DNA of 40,363 bases from CAMAVH01 sp035714115 (GTDB lineage Bacteria; Pseudomonadota; Alphaproteobacteria; SMXQ01): contig DASTMO010000030.1 in the NCBI GenBank assembly GCA_035714115.1, positions 1 through 40,363 on the forward strand. Direction: 5' to 3'. Positions 1-6,755 of the stretch are shown here, one piece after another (positions within the stretch are counted from its first letter, which is position 1; each line of letters starts with the position of its first letter). The position numbers were made by a program, and so were the translations under genes. A model generated the notes under the pieces. The model did no database searches. It saw nothing but the letters and a program-made list of their open reading frames with translations, and was not told where the DNA came from.

Positions 1-1
1 C

Positions 2-601
2 GCCGTGCGCTCCGGCACCATGGCCAAGATGACGGTGAACAACTTTGCCGGCATCGATCTTGACATGAACGGCAACCAGTCGGGCACGATCAACGCCGCC
101 AGCGTCATGTACGGCTCGATCGTCACCGGAGCGGGCAATGACACCATCAACGTGGCCGGCAGCAGCAACAGCGCGACCAACAATCTGCTGACGATCTCGG
201 CCGGCAACGGCGCGAATACGATCAGCTACACGGGCGGCGCGAACAACCGCGCGGCGATCATCGCCGGCACGGGGGCCGACACGATCAGCTTCGCCGGCCA
301 GGCCAGCGGCGCGATCAACGCCGGGGCCGGCAACGACCGCATCGACATCCGCTCGACCGGCAACGTCTCGATCACCGGCGGCGGAGGCGCGGACGTCTTC
401 TCCTTCATCGCCGGAGCCCACGCCACCATCGCCGACTTCAAAGCCGGCGAAGACCGCATCGAGTTCTCCGGGGTGAGCTCGACCGGCATCCAGGTGCGCA
501 ACAACGGCATCAGCACTGTCATCGACATCAACGGCCAGAACGCCGTGGTGCTCGCCGGCGTGGCACTGACCGCCAGCCAGATCAACCTCAGTTACGTTTA
601 A
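2..601 (+). CDS. C-terminal part of an RTX-type secreted protein (5' end outside window)
   Basis: The frame is open from the window edge to a TAA stop, so this is probably the tail of a longer protein; the GTG at 5 need not be its start. The 199 visible residues hold five spaced glycine/aspartate repeats of the RTX calcium-binding kind (GAGNDTI, GNGANTI, GTGADTI, GAGNDRI, GGGADVF). They end in a hydrophobic tail, LNLSYV-like, as seen in type I secretion substrates. The last 85 residues closely match the end of the next gene, including the string GAHATI-DFKAGEDR. I infer a calcium-binding, type I-secreted protein. The catalytic part, if any, lies upstream and cannot be judged. Confidence 0.75.
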   Translation, partial: AVRSGTMAKMTVNNFAGIDLDMNGNQSGTINAASVMYGSIVTGAGNDTINVAGSSNSATNNLLTISAGNGANTISYTGGANNRAAIIAGTGADTISFAGQASGAINAGAGNDRIDIRSTGNVSITGGGGADVFSFIAGAHATIADFKAGEDRIEFSGVSSTGIQVRNNGISTVIDINGQNAVVLAGVALTASQINLSYV

Positions 602-632
602 CCCGTCTTCCGCCTTTCCCGTCGCATTCGCC

Positions 633-661
633 CCAGGCGGTCTCATGACCGGGCCGCCTGG
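633..661. repeat. 8-bp inverted repeat between the two RTX genes
   Basis: CCAGGCGG at 633-640 pairs perfectly with CCGCCTGG at 654-661 around a 13-base loop. A competing inner pair, GGTC/GACC, lies at 639-650. No T-run follows, so it is at best a weak terminator or a leader hairpin ahead of the GH16 gene. Confidence 0.4.
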
Positions 662-691
662 ACCTCAGCCACCAAACGAGAAAGCGTAAGT

Positions 692-2377
692 ATGGCCCTC
701 AACGATTTGAAACTGACCTTCCGGGACGAATTCAACAGTCTCAGCCTCGACACCGGCACCAAAGCCACGGATGCCAATCTGTGGAACAGCTCGATGCACA
801 ACGGCTATGTCCGTTCGCTGTCGGGCAACAAGGAAGAGCAGATCTACATGGACCGGGACTACAAGGGTCTCGGCGTCAATCCGTTCTCCATCGACAACGG
901 CATCCTCAGCATTAAGGCAGCGCCCTCGTCTGCGGCGGTGAAAAGCGCCACCGGCTACAAATATACTTCCGGCGCGCTGACCACGCAGGGCGAGTTCTCG
1001 CAGAAGTACGGCTACTTCGAAATCCGCGCTCAGGTGCCGGAAGGCAAAGGCCTGTGGCCGGCCTTCTGGCTGCTCAACGACAACGAGGATTGGCCGCCCG
1101 AGCTCGACGTCATGGAGATGATCGGCAGCGAACCGACCAAGCTGCACCAGACCGTCCACACCGATTGGCCCGACACCGCCAAGGTCACCTATCTCAAGGA
1201 GAAGATGACCGGTGGCTTTCACACCTACGGCATGGATTGGACGAAGGATAAGATCACCTTCTATTACGACGGCAAGGCGACCGGCACGGTCGCGACCCCG
1301 CCGGACGTGCATGATTCGATGTATCTGGTGCTGAACATGGCGGTCGGCGGCACCTGGCCCGGCTCGCCCAATTCCAGCACCAATTGGGCCAATGCCCAGT
1401 ACAAGGTCGATTACGTGCGCGTCTACCAGCACACCGGCGTCGCCGGATCGGGCGGCGTGCTCGGCGTCAACAGCGGCGTCGTTACGACTCCGGCCAACCC
1501 GACGCCGACGACTCCAGCCCCGAGCAACCCGACGCCCAACCCGACAACGCCCGCCGCCCTTTCCGGCCTGGTGCTGAGCCACGGCACGAGCGTCACCGGC
1601 AGTTCCGGCCGCAAGTTCGTCGCCGCCGACAGCGGCGCGAACAGCTCGAAAAGTTACAGCGCGGCGCAGCTCGGCATCGGCGCGTCGGGCAAGGGCGTCA
1701 CGGTCTCGTTCGACGGCGAGAAAGACTTGAAAGCCGTCCACAATGGCGCGTGGAACAGCGTCAAGAACGCCTCCTACGTTTCGTCCTCGGCCAAAGAAGT
1801 GACGCTGGAGAACTTCGTCGCCGTCAATGTCGGCTTGACGGGCAATCGCGGCTCGACCGTCTCCGTCAAGGATGCCAAACGCGGCAGCATCATCACCGGT
1901 GGCGGCAACGACAAAATCGCCGTCAGCGGCATCAGCAACGCATGGAGCGATAACACGCTGACGATCGACAGCGGCGCCGGCAACGATGTCGTCAGCTACA
2001 GCGGCGAGTCGGACAATCGCGTCGCTCTCAAAGGCGGCGCCGGCAACGACAGCCTCACCTTGTCCGGCAAGGCGTCCGGCAACGTCGACGGCGGCGCGGG
2101 CGACGACCGCATCGCCATGCGCAGCCGCAATGTCGCCGATGTGAAGCTGACCGGTGGCAGCGGGCGGGACGTCTTCTCCTTCATCGCCGGCGCCCATGCC
2201 ACCATCACCGACTTCAAGGCCGGCGAAGACCGCGTCGAGCTGTCGGGCGTCTCCTCCGCCAACGTGAAGGTGCGCCACAACGGCGTCAGCACGATGATCG
2301 ACCTGAACGGCAAGAACGCTGTGACCTTGAGCGGCGTCACCCTGAACGCCAGCCAGCTCAATCTCAGCTACGTCTAA
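692..2377 (+). CDS. GH16-family endo-beta-glucanase with RTX C-terminus (ExsH-like)
   Basis: Residues 1-247 form a glycoside hydrolase family 16 domain. The catalytic signature E137-L-D-V-M-E142 is intact, with E137 as likely nucleophile and E142 as acid/base. Family members cut beta-1,3 or mixed beta-glucans, laminarin, or succinoglycan-type polysaccharides. A Pro/Thr-rich linker (about 265-290) leads to a C-terminal domain with five RTX-like repeats (for example GGAGNDSL and GGAGDDRI) and a hydrophobic tail. There is no Sec signal peptide at the N-terminus, which fits type I secretion as in rhizobial ExsH. The exact substrate is unknown. The start was chosen at the ATG just before the GH16 fold (LTFRDEFN); the ribosome binding site is weak. 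The C-terminus is paralogous to the preceding gene. Confidence 0.88.
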   Translation: MALNDLKLTFRDEFNSLSLDTGTKATDANLWNSSMHNGYVRSLSGNKEEQIYMDRDYKGLGVNPFSIDNGILSIKAAPSSAAVKSATGYKYTSGALTTQGEFSQKYGYFEIRAQVPEGKGLWPAFWLLNDNEDWPPELDVMEMIGSEPTKLHQTVHTDWPDTAKVTYLKEKMTGGFHTYGMDWTKDKITFYYDGKATGTVATPPDVHDSMYLVLNMAVGGTWPGSPNSSTNWANAQYKVDYVRVYQHTGVAGSGGVLGVNSGVVTTPANPTPTTPAPSNPTPNPTTPAALSGLVLSHGTSVTGSSGRKFVAADSGANSSKSYSAAQLGIGASGKGVTVSFDGEKDLKAVHNGAWNSVKNASYVSSSAKEVTLENFVAVNVGLTGNRGSTVSVKDAKRGSIITGGGNDKIAVSGISNAWSDNTLTIDSGAGNDVVSYSGESDNRVALKGGAGNDSLTLSGKASGNVDGGAGDDRIAMRSRNVADVKLTGGSGRDVFSFIAGAHATITDFKAGEDRVELSGVSSANVKVRHNGVSTMIDLNGKNAVTLSGVTLNASQLNLSYV

Positions 2378-2392
2378 GCGTTCCGACGATCA

Positions 2393-2426
2393 GCGGCCCG
2401 GCGTTTCGCATGCCGGGCCGCTTTTT
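2393..2426 (+). terminator. Strong intrinsic terminator after the GH16 gene
   Basis: A perfect 10-bp GC-rich stem (GCGGCCCGGC at 2393-2402 with GCCGGGCCGC at 2412-2421) and a 9-base loop are followed directly by TTTTT. It lies 16 bases after the GH16 stop codon and ends that transcription unit. Confidence 0.9.
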
Positions 2427-2511
2427 CATGGCCGATTGCTCCTGCGCGCCCGCTCTGTAGAATGACGTCCTCGTCCCTCGCAGCTTGCAACCGCGTTCAG
2501 GGAGTTCCCCC

Positions 2512-3648
2512 ATGCTCATCATCGGCAACGACGTCGTCGCGGACATCCTCAAGATGCCCGACGTTCTGCGCGTCCAGGAAGAGGCTTTCCGCAAACTGCC
2601 CACCGGCGGCGCGATCCACCGTCCGCGCATCGACATGTATTTCCCCTGCGACCGCGACGACGGCTATTTCCGCTGGGGCACGATGGAGGGCGCGAACGAC
2701 GGCTATTTCGCCATCCGCATGAAGTCCGACATCATCACTTGGCCCAAGACCGCCGATGGCGGCTGGACCGAGGACAAATACTGCCGCGAGCCCGGCACCT
2801 ATTGCGGTCTCATCATGCTGGTCTCGACGCGCAACGGCGAGCCCCTCGCCTTCATCAACGACGGCGTGTTGCAGCATATGCGCGTCGGCGGCGGCGCCGG
2901 CATCGGCGTGAAGTACCTCTCGCGCGAAGACAGCCATGTGGTCGGCATGCTCGGATCGGGCGGCATGGCCCGCACCTTCCTCGAAGCCTTTCTCTGCGTG
3001 CGCGACATCAAGAAGGTGAAGGTCTATAGCCCCACCCCAGCGAATCGCGAGGCCTATGCCGAGGAGATGTCGAAGAAGCACGGCATCGAGGTTGTCGCGG
3101 TGGACAATCCGCGCGACGCCATCAAGGGCGCCGATATCCTTTCCAGCTGCACCGACAGCATGAGCCCCGCTTATGACGGCGACTGGGTCGAGAAAGGCAT
3201 GCACATCACTAATCTCGGTCGGCGCGAGATGCCAGACAACGTGATGGGCAAGATCGACGTGGTGGTGCGCCAGGGCACCGCCGGCTTGCAGATGAAGCAG
3301 ACCGAACGCTTCCAGGCCGAGCGCGGCCTGTCGCCCGCCGCCTATCTCGGCGGCACGGTCGAGCAGATGAAAATCATCCCGGAGCAGAATCCGCAGCCCG
3401 GCTTCGGCGGCGACAATCCGGAATTCATGGATCGCGGCAAGGGCGGCGACAAGCCCGACTTCGCCGATCTCGTCAGCGGCAAGGCCAAAGGCCGCACCAG
3501 CCGCGACCAGATCACCTTCTACCGCAATGTCGGCAATCAAGGGCTGCAGTTCTCGGCCGTCGGCGGCTGGCTTTACAGCCAAGCCACCAAACTCGGCAAA
3601 GGCCGCGAGATTCCCACTGACTGGTTCTTGCAGGACATCCGGGATTAG
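2512..3648 (+). CDS. Ornithine cyclodeaminase / mu-crystallin family protein
   Basis: This 378-residue protein belongs to the ornithine cyclodeaminase/mu-crystallin family of NAD(P)-dependent enzymes. The fold signature is visible: a lysine in the FAIRMKSD segment (K71), the MRVGGGAGIG helix start near 123-132, and a Rossmann nucleotide-binding loop LGSGGMA (147-153). It is longer than typical ornithine cyclodeaminases and has an extended N-terminal insert (about 45-95). Family members act as ornithine cyclodeaminase, alanine dehydrogenase, imine reductase or tyramine-oxidase-associated subunits, so the substrate cannot be fixed. The ATG at 2512 has a GGGAG ribosome binding site 6 bases upstream and is preferred over an earlier TTG at 2485. 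It stands downstream of a terminator and is probably its own unit, perhaps with slyX. Confidence 0.8.
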   Translation: MLIIGNDVVADILKMPDVLRVQEEAFRKLPTGGAIHRPRIDMYFPCDRDDGYFRWGTMEGANDGYFAIRMKSDIITWPKTADGGWTEDKYCREPGTYCGLIMLVSTRNGEPLAFINDGVLQHMRVGGGAGIGVKYLSREDSHVVGMLGSGGMARTFLEAFLCVRDIKKVKVYSPTPANREAYAEEMSKKHGIEVVAVDNPRDAIKGADILSSCTDSMSPAYDGDWVEKGMHITNLGRREMPDNVMGKIDVVVRQGTAGLQMKQTERFQAERGLSPAAYLGGTVEQMKIIPEQNPQPGFGGDNPEFMDRGKGGDKPDFADLVSGKAKGRTSRDQITFYRNVGNQGLQFSAVGGWLYSQATKLGKGREIPTDWFLQDIRD

Positions 3649-3662
3649 CGCCATAAAGGCGC

Positions 3663-3881
3663 ATGACAACCGATAGCCTCACCCAACGCCTGATCGACAT
3701 CGAGCATCGCCTCGCCCATAGCGAGCGCGTGAACGAGGATCTGTCCGCCATCGTCGCCCGCCAGGCGGCAGAGATCGACCTGCTCAATCGCAAGATCGAG
3801 GTCTTGAGCGGACGATTGAAGGAAGCGGCCTCGCAATGGGAGGCCTCGCCGCAAGACAGCAAGCCTCCGCCTCATTATTGA
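3663..3881 (+). CDS. slyX: SlyX family protein
   Basis: This 72-residue protein is almost wholly a predicted coiled coil (residues 5-55, with heptads such as LTQRLIDIEHRL and IDLLNRKIEVL). It ends in a proline-rich tail with the PPPHY ending typical of SlyX. The family is small, cytoplasmic and of unknown function. An AAGG motif lies just before the ATG. Its TGA stop shares one base with the ATG of the following GIY-YIG gene, which points to translational coupling. Confidence 0.8.
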   Translation: MTTDSLTQRLIDIEHRLAHSERVNEDLSAIVARQAAEIDLLNRKIEVLSGRLKEAASQWEASPQDSKPPPHY

Positions 3882-4141
3882 TGGCCGACGAGGCGCCTGA
3901 TTATTTCGTCTATGTGCTGCGCAACGGCGCAGGCACGCTCTACACCGGCATCGCCAAGGATGTGGACGCGCGGCTGACGTCGCATAACGCGGGCAAGGGC
4001 GCGCGCTTCACGCGCGGGCGCGGTCCCTGGGCCGTCGCCCATGTCGAGGGGCCGCTCGCCCACGGCGACGCCCTGCGCCGCGAAGCGGCGCTCAAGCGCG
4101 ACCGCGCTTTCAAGGCCGCTTTAAAGAGCGTTAGCCTCTAG
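3881..4141 (+). CDS. GIY-YIG nuclease superfamily protein (YhbQ/YazA type)
   Basis: This 86-residue single-domain protein carries the GIY-YIG core: the VYVLRN strand and the LYTGIA strand (variant YTG in place of YIG), followed by the helix with the conserved Arg (DVDARLTSHN) and a downstream Glu in LRREAALK. Members of this family are small DNA nucleases or DNA-processing proteins of uncertain role. I chose the ATG at 3881, which overlaps the slyX stop, over an in-frame ATG at 3836 inside slyX, because the domain begins directly after it. Its TAG stop lies in a CTAG shared with the convergent gene. Confidence 0.8.
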   Translation: MADEAPDYFVYVLRNGAGTLYTGIAKDVDARLTSHNAGKGARFTRGRGPWAVAHVEGPLAHGDALRREAALKRDRAFKAALKSVSL

Positions 4142-4416
4142 CAGCGTTCGACCGGCGCGTGCGGCGTCCAGAAGTAGATCAGCTCGCAACCGAGCTGCGC
4201 CTCGAGCTTGTCGAGCGCCTGATGAGCGGCGCGGCGCTGCGCCTCGTGCAGAGCTTCGCCCGGCTTGCGGCGCACGGTGACGAAGACCGCCTCGCCTTCC
4301 TGCAAATCGGGACCGAACACCGCATAAGCCTTGTCGCCGTCGATGCCGAGGCTGGCGCGGCCAAGCGCCATGGCTTTAGTCGAAAGAGCCGCTTCGGAGC
4401 CAATCTGGGTCGCCAT
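4138..4416 (-). CDS. Small hypothetical protein, function not recognised
   Basis: I do not recognise this 92-residue protein. It has an N-terminal alanine-rich segment, a central beta-like part (KAYAVFGPDL, AVFVTVRRKP), and a helical stretch (ALHEAQRRAAHQALDKLEAQ) ending in FWTPHAPVERC. It has no signal peptide or membrane segment and is probably cytoplasmic. The ATG at 4416 is preceded by a good GGAGG ribosome binding site 7 bases upstream, which supports a real gene and this start. It converges on the GIY-YIG gene, with the two TAG stops formed by the two strands of one CTAG. Confidence 0.65.
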   Translation of the reverse strand: MATQIGSEAALSTKAMALGRASLGIDGDKAYAVFGPDLQEGEAVFVTVRRKPGEALHEAQRRAAHQALDKLEAQLGCELIYFWTPHAPVERC

Positions 4417-4570
4417 CTGCGCGCCTCCATGGGTTGGTATGCTGGGAAGTCTAACGCTGCAGTGCAGCATTCGCTCCCAAGAAGCGCAGCGTCACAAAAC
4501 GTCTATAACTGTGGCCAAGACCGGCGCGGCGTATGGAGTATGCTGGGTTCCCGCTTACGAGGAGGCCTTC

Positions 4571-5383
4571 ATGATCGCTTCACGCCGCTCCTTATTGCTC
4601 GGCCTCAGCGCCAGCTTCATCGCCGCGCCCGCTTTGGCGCAGGGCAATCTGCTCGACCAAGGGCGCAACCTGCTCGGCGGCGGAACGGCGGGATCAGGTT
4701 CCCCCGGCGCGGGCGCGAACAATCTCTCGCCGCAACAGGCCGACTCCGGCTTGCGCGAGGCGCTGCGCGTCGCCAGCCAGCGCACGGTGACGCAACTGGG
4801 TAAGCCCGGCGGCTATCTCAACGATCCGCAGGTGCGGATTCCCCTGCCCAGCTATCTCGAAAGCGCACGCAACCTGCTGGCAAAAGCCGGCATGGCCGGC
4901 GAGCTCGACGATCTGCAGACGCGTATGAACCGCGCCGCCGAAACCGCTGCGCCCAAAGCGCTCGACATTTTCGGCAAGGCCATCGCCTCGATGACGGTGA
5001 CCGACGCGCGCGGCATCGTCAGCGGCCCGCAGGACGCCGCCACGCAATATTTCAAGCGCACGACGACGCAGCCGCTGTCACAGGCTTTCCGCCCGATCAT
5101 CGATCAGAGCCTGTCGCAGGCCGGCGCGACGCAGAGCTTCAACAAAGTTTCCAAGATGGTCAGCGACACCGGCGGCGGCGGATTGAACAGCAGCCTCGGC
5201 GGCTTTGCCGGCAACAGCGGCATGATGGGTATGGGCATGCCGCAGAACTTCAACTTCACCGATTACGCTTTGGAAAAAGCGCTCGATGGCCTGTTCAAAT
5301 ATATCGGCAAGGAAGAAGCGGCGATCCGCAGCAATCCGGCGGCGCGCACGACCGATCTGCTCAAGCAGGTCTTCGGCCGCTGA
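4571..5383 (+). CDS. DUF4197 family exported protein
   Basis: The 270-residue product starts with an SRRSLLLGLSA-type signal peptide with a twin-arginine look, and ALA-Q suits cleavage after residue 23. The mature part matches the DUF4197 family, recognisable from the SGLREALRVASQ start, the YLNDPQVRIPLP segment and the family-typical C-terminal LDGLFKYIGKEEAAIRSNPAARTT region (split here by my reading). Function is unknown; the protein is probably periplasmic. A Gly-rich insert sits near residues 200-220. The ATG at 4571 has a near-perfect GAGGAGG ribosome binding site, so longer in-frame starts are rejected. Confidence 0.85.
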   Translation: MIASRRSLLLGLSASFIAAPALAQGNLLDQGRNLLGGGTAGSGSPGAGANNLSPQQADSGLREALRVASQRTVTQLGKPGGYLNDPQVRIPLPSYLESARNLLAKAGMAGELDDLQTRMNRAAETAAPKALDIFGKAIASMTVTDARGIVSGPQDAATQYFKRTTTQPLSQAFRPIIDQSLSQAGATQSFNKVSKMVSDTGGGGLNSSLGGFAGNSGMMGMGMPQNFNFTDYALEKALDGLFKYIGKEEAAIRSNPAARTTDLLKQVFGR

Positions 5384-5397
5384 TCTTTTCGGAGAGG

Positions 5398-5421
5398 CTC
5401 TCGCGAGAAAAACGGCGAGAG
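5398..5421. terminator. Possible bidirectional hairpin between DUF4197 gene and tRNA-Pro
   Basis: CTCTCGC (5398-5404) pairs with GCGAGAG (5415-5421) around a 10-base loop. It lies between the convergent DUF4197 gene and tRNA-Pro. On the minus strand the loop is T-rich, but neither side has a clean T-run after the stem, so terminator function is uncertain. Confidence 0.35.
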
Positions 5422-5427
5422 AGAAAA

Positions 5428-5504
5428 TGGTCGGGACGATAGGATTTGAACCTACGACCCCCAGACCCCCAGTCTGATGCGCTACCAGGCTGCGCTACGC
5501 CCCG
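5428..5504 (-). tRNA. tRNA-Pro (anticodon GGG)
   Basis: The minus strand folds into a full cloverleaf. The acceptor stem is CGGGGCG/CGTCCCG with one G-T pair, the D-arm GCGC/GCGC, the anticodon stem TCAGA/TCTGG, the anticodon loop CTGGGGG with anticodon GGG, and the T-arm GTAGG-TTCAAAT-CCTAT. Discriminator A and CCA are encoded. It reads CCC and CCU proline codons. It ends close to the convergent DUF4197 gene and lies downstream of the merR gene on the same strand. Confidence 0.95.
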
Positions 5505-5659
5505 ACCATGGCCGCCGGCCGGCATGGGAATTGATAAGCCGTCGGCGGAGGGGGCGGAATGTACCCCGCCCGATGTGATGCCGCAATGGCAGAACCGCCG
5601 CCAAAGGCGACGAAAAAACCCTGCGATGAAAAGAGGTTAGAAGCGGCTTTTGGCCCGGC

Positions 5660-6175
5660 TTACTTGCGCAGCAAGGCGCGCAGGCCGGAGAGCTCTTCCA
5701 AGAGCGCCTTGAGCGCGACCTTGGTGTCGGCATCGAGGCCCGAAGCGGTGACGGCCTTGGCCGTCTGGACGATCGACGGAGCCGGCTTGACGCTCTGCGC
5801 CGGCGCGGCCTCGACGATGCGCGGAGCCGAGGGCTGAGCCTGCTCGGGAGCGGCGCGACCGGGCTTGAGCCCGCCGTCGCGCAGCAGCTTCTGCACGCCT
5901 TTGATCGTATAGCCGTCGCTGTAGAGCAGCGAGCGGATGGCGCGCAGCAGCTCGACGTCCTCGGGCCGGTAGTAGCGCCGGCCGCCGCCGCGCTTGAGCG
6001 GACGGATCTGCGAGAATTTGGTTTCCCAGAAACGCAGCACATGCTGCGGCACGTCGAGATCGGTCGCCACCTCGCTGATCGTGCGGAAGGCGCTCGCCGA
6101 TTTCACGGCGCGCTTGGCCGGATCCGGCGCGTCCGCGAACAGCGGGCCGTGGGTCTGCTCTGCCCTATCGGCCAT
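5660..6175 (-). CDS. MerR family transcriptional regulator
   Basis: This 171-residue protein has a MerR-type winged helix at about residues 29-82 (AFRTISEVATDL, VLRFWETKF, GRRYYRPEDVELL). The W50-E51 and RRYYR wing residues that mark the family are present. A short helix follows, then a long Ala/Pro-rich linker and a C-terminal helix (LKALLEELSGLRALLRK) that could dimerise. No effector-binding cysteines are visible. It starts 1 base after the ihfA stop, so the two are cotranscribed; this ihfA-merR pair is a conserved alphaproteobacterial arrangement. The target genes are unknown. Confidence 0.88.
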   Translation of the reverse strand: MADRAEQTHGPLFADAPDPAKRAVKSASAFRTISEVATDLDVPQHVLRFWETKFSQIRPLKRGGGRRYYRPEDVELLRAIRSLLYSDGYTIKGVQKLLRDGGLKPGRAAPEQAQPSAPRIVEAAPAQSVKPAPSIVQTAKAVTASGLDADTKVALKALLEELSGLRALLRK

Positions 6176-6176
6176 C

Positions 6177-6521
6177 TCACGCCTGCGCCGGCGGCGTCGC
6201 GCCCGCGTCCGGCGTCGGCGCCGAAGCGCCTTCGGTGTTGATGCGGTTCTTCAGGACATGCGAGGCGCGGAACACCAGGACGCGGCGCGGGAGAATCGGA
6301 ACCTCCTCGCCGGTCTTGGGGTTGCGCCCGACGCGCTGGCCTTTCTGGCGCACCGAGAAGCTGCCGAAAGACGAGATCTTCACCGGCTCGCCGCGAATCA
6401 AGGCGCCGCTGATCTCCTCCAGCACCGCTTCGACCAGATCGGCCGATTCGTTGCGGGACAGGCCGACCTCTTGATAGACGGCCTCGCTCAATTGGGATCG
6501 GGTAACTGTGTTGCCGCTCAT
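6177..6521 (-). CDS. ihfA: Integration host factor subunit alpha
   Basis: This 114-residue protein of the HU/IHF family is the alpha subunit of the DNA-bending heterodimer IHF. Visible features are TRSQLSEAVYQEVGLSR, the SSFGSFSVRQK turn and the arm segment GRNPKTGEEV with the intercalating proline at P68. A C-terminal extension rich in Ala and Pro (about residues 98-114) is longer than in E. coli and typical of alphaproteobacteria. I start it at the ATG at 6521 (MSGNTVTR), because the GGGGAAG ribosome binding site lies just upstream; a TTG at 6554 would add 11 residues. It is the fourth gene of the rpmF-plsX-fabH-ihfA-merR block. Confidence 0.93.
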   Translation of the reverse strand: MSGNTVTRSQLSEAVYQEVGLSRNESADLVEAVLEEISGALIRGEPVKISSFGSFSVRQKGQRVGRNPKTGEEVPILPRRVLVFRASHVLKNRINTEGASAPTPDAGATPPAQA

Positions 6522-6525
6522 TGCC

Positions 6526-6556
6526 ACTTCCCCAAACGCTGCTGACTTCCCCAAAC
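6526..6556. repeat. Direct repeat ACTTCCCCAAAC x2 at the ihfA translation start
   Basis: The 12-bp sequence ACTTCCCCAAAC occurs at 6526-6537 and again at 6545-6556, a 19-bp period. On the minus strand each copy reads GTTTGGGGAAGT. The copy nearer the gene contains the ribosome binding site of ihfA. It may be a small tandem duplication or a regulatory element. Confidence 0.6.
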
Positions 6557-6595
6557 AGTGCTGTAACGTTACCGCCGGGCCGGAAATTCGTCAAT

Positions 6596-6608
6596 AATCA
6601 AAGGGATG
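6596..6608. promoter_or_regulatory. Near-consensus IHF site upstream of ihfA (candidate)
   Basis: AATCAA-AGGG-ATG matches the IHF consensus WATCAA-N4-TTR except for one base. It lies about 75 bases upstream of the ihfA start codon. Autoregulation of ihfA by IHF is known in E. coli. This single near-match is weak evidence. Confidence 0.25.
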
Positions 6609-6672
6609 GCAGATTTCGCTCATATTCTGCCCGAATCGCGTCATGGCAGCGATGAATCGAGCGGAAGAGCCT

Positions 6673-6702
6673 TTACCAACGAACGGCGGCAGAGGCCCAC
6701 GT
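6673..6702 (-). pseudogene. Remnant copy of the fabH 3' end (nine codons plus stop)
   Basis: Read on the minus strand, 6702-6673 encodes T-W-A-S-A-A-V-R-W and a TAA stop. The real end of fabH, 6785-6756, encodes the same nine residues and TAG. The two copies differ at three third codon positions and in the stop codon. The similarity ends sharply upstream of the ACG codon, where a GTCGCC/GGCGAC hairpin (6701-6715) abuts it. It is too short to be a gene and is best read as a leftover of a duplication, insertion or recombination at the end of fabH. Confidence 0.7.
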
Positions 6703-6715
6703 CGCCGAAGGCGAC
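6701..6715. repeat. Small palindrome next to the fabH remnant
   Basis: GTCGCC (6701-6706) and GGCGAC (6710-6715) form a 6-bp hairpin with a 3-base loop. It overlaps the edge of the fabH-end remnant by two bases. A second inverted pair, CGTGGGCGTC at 6728-6737 and GACGCCCACG at 6775-6784, links this spacer to the end of fabH itself. Confidence 0.5.
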
Positions 6716-6755
6716 AAAACCAAGAATCGTGGGCGTCAGATAAAACTGCGCCCTG

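Noticed and set aside
1490..1560. Short repeats in the Pro/Thr linker of the GH16 gene as a possible minisatellite or CRISPR-like array
   Set aside because: They are irregular codon repeats of a linker (ACGCCGAC-type units), with no uniform repeat-spacer pattern.
665..2278. A 537-codon open frame on the minus strand opposite the GH16 gene
   Set aside because: It is the antisense shadow of a GC-rich gene with intact catalytic motifs, and its translation is low-complexity Ala/Arg/Gly/Asp text without a known domain.
5399..5408. Palindrome TCTCGCGAGA as an operator
   Set aside because: It is part of the longer hairpin at 5398-5421 between two convergent transcription units, where an operator has no obvious target.
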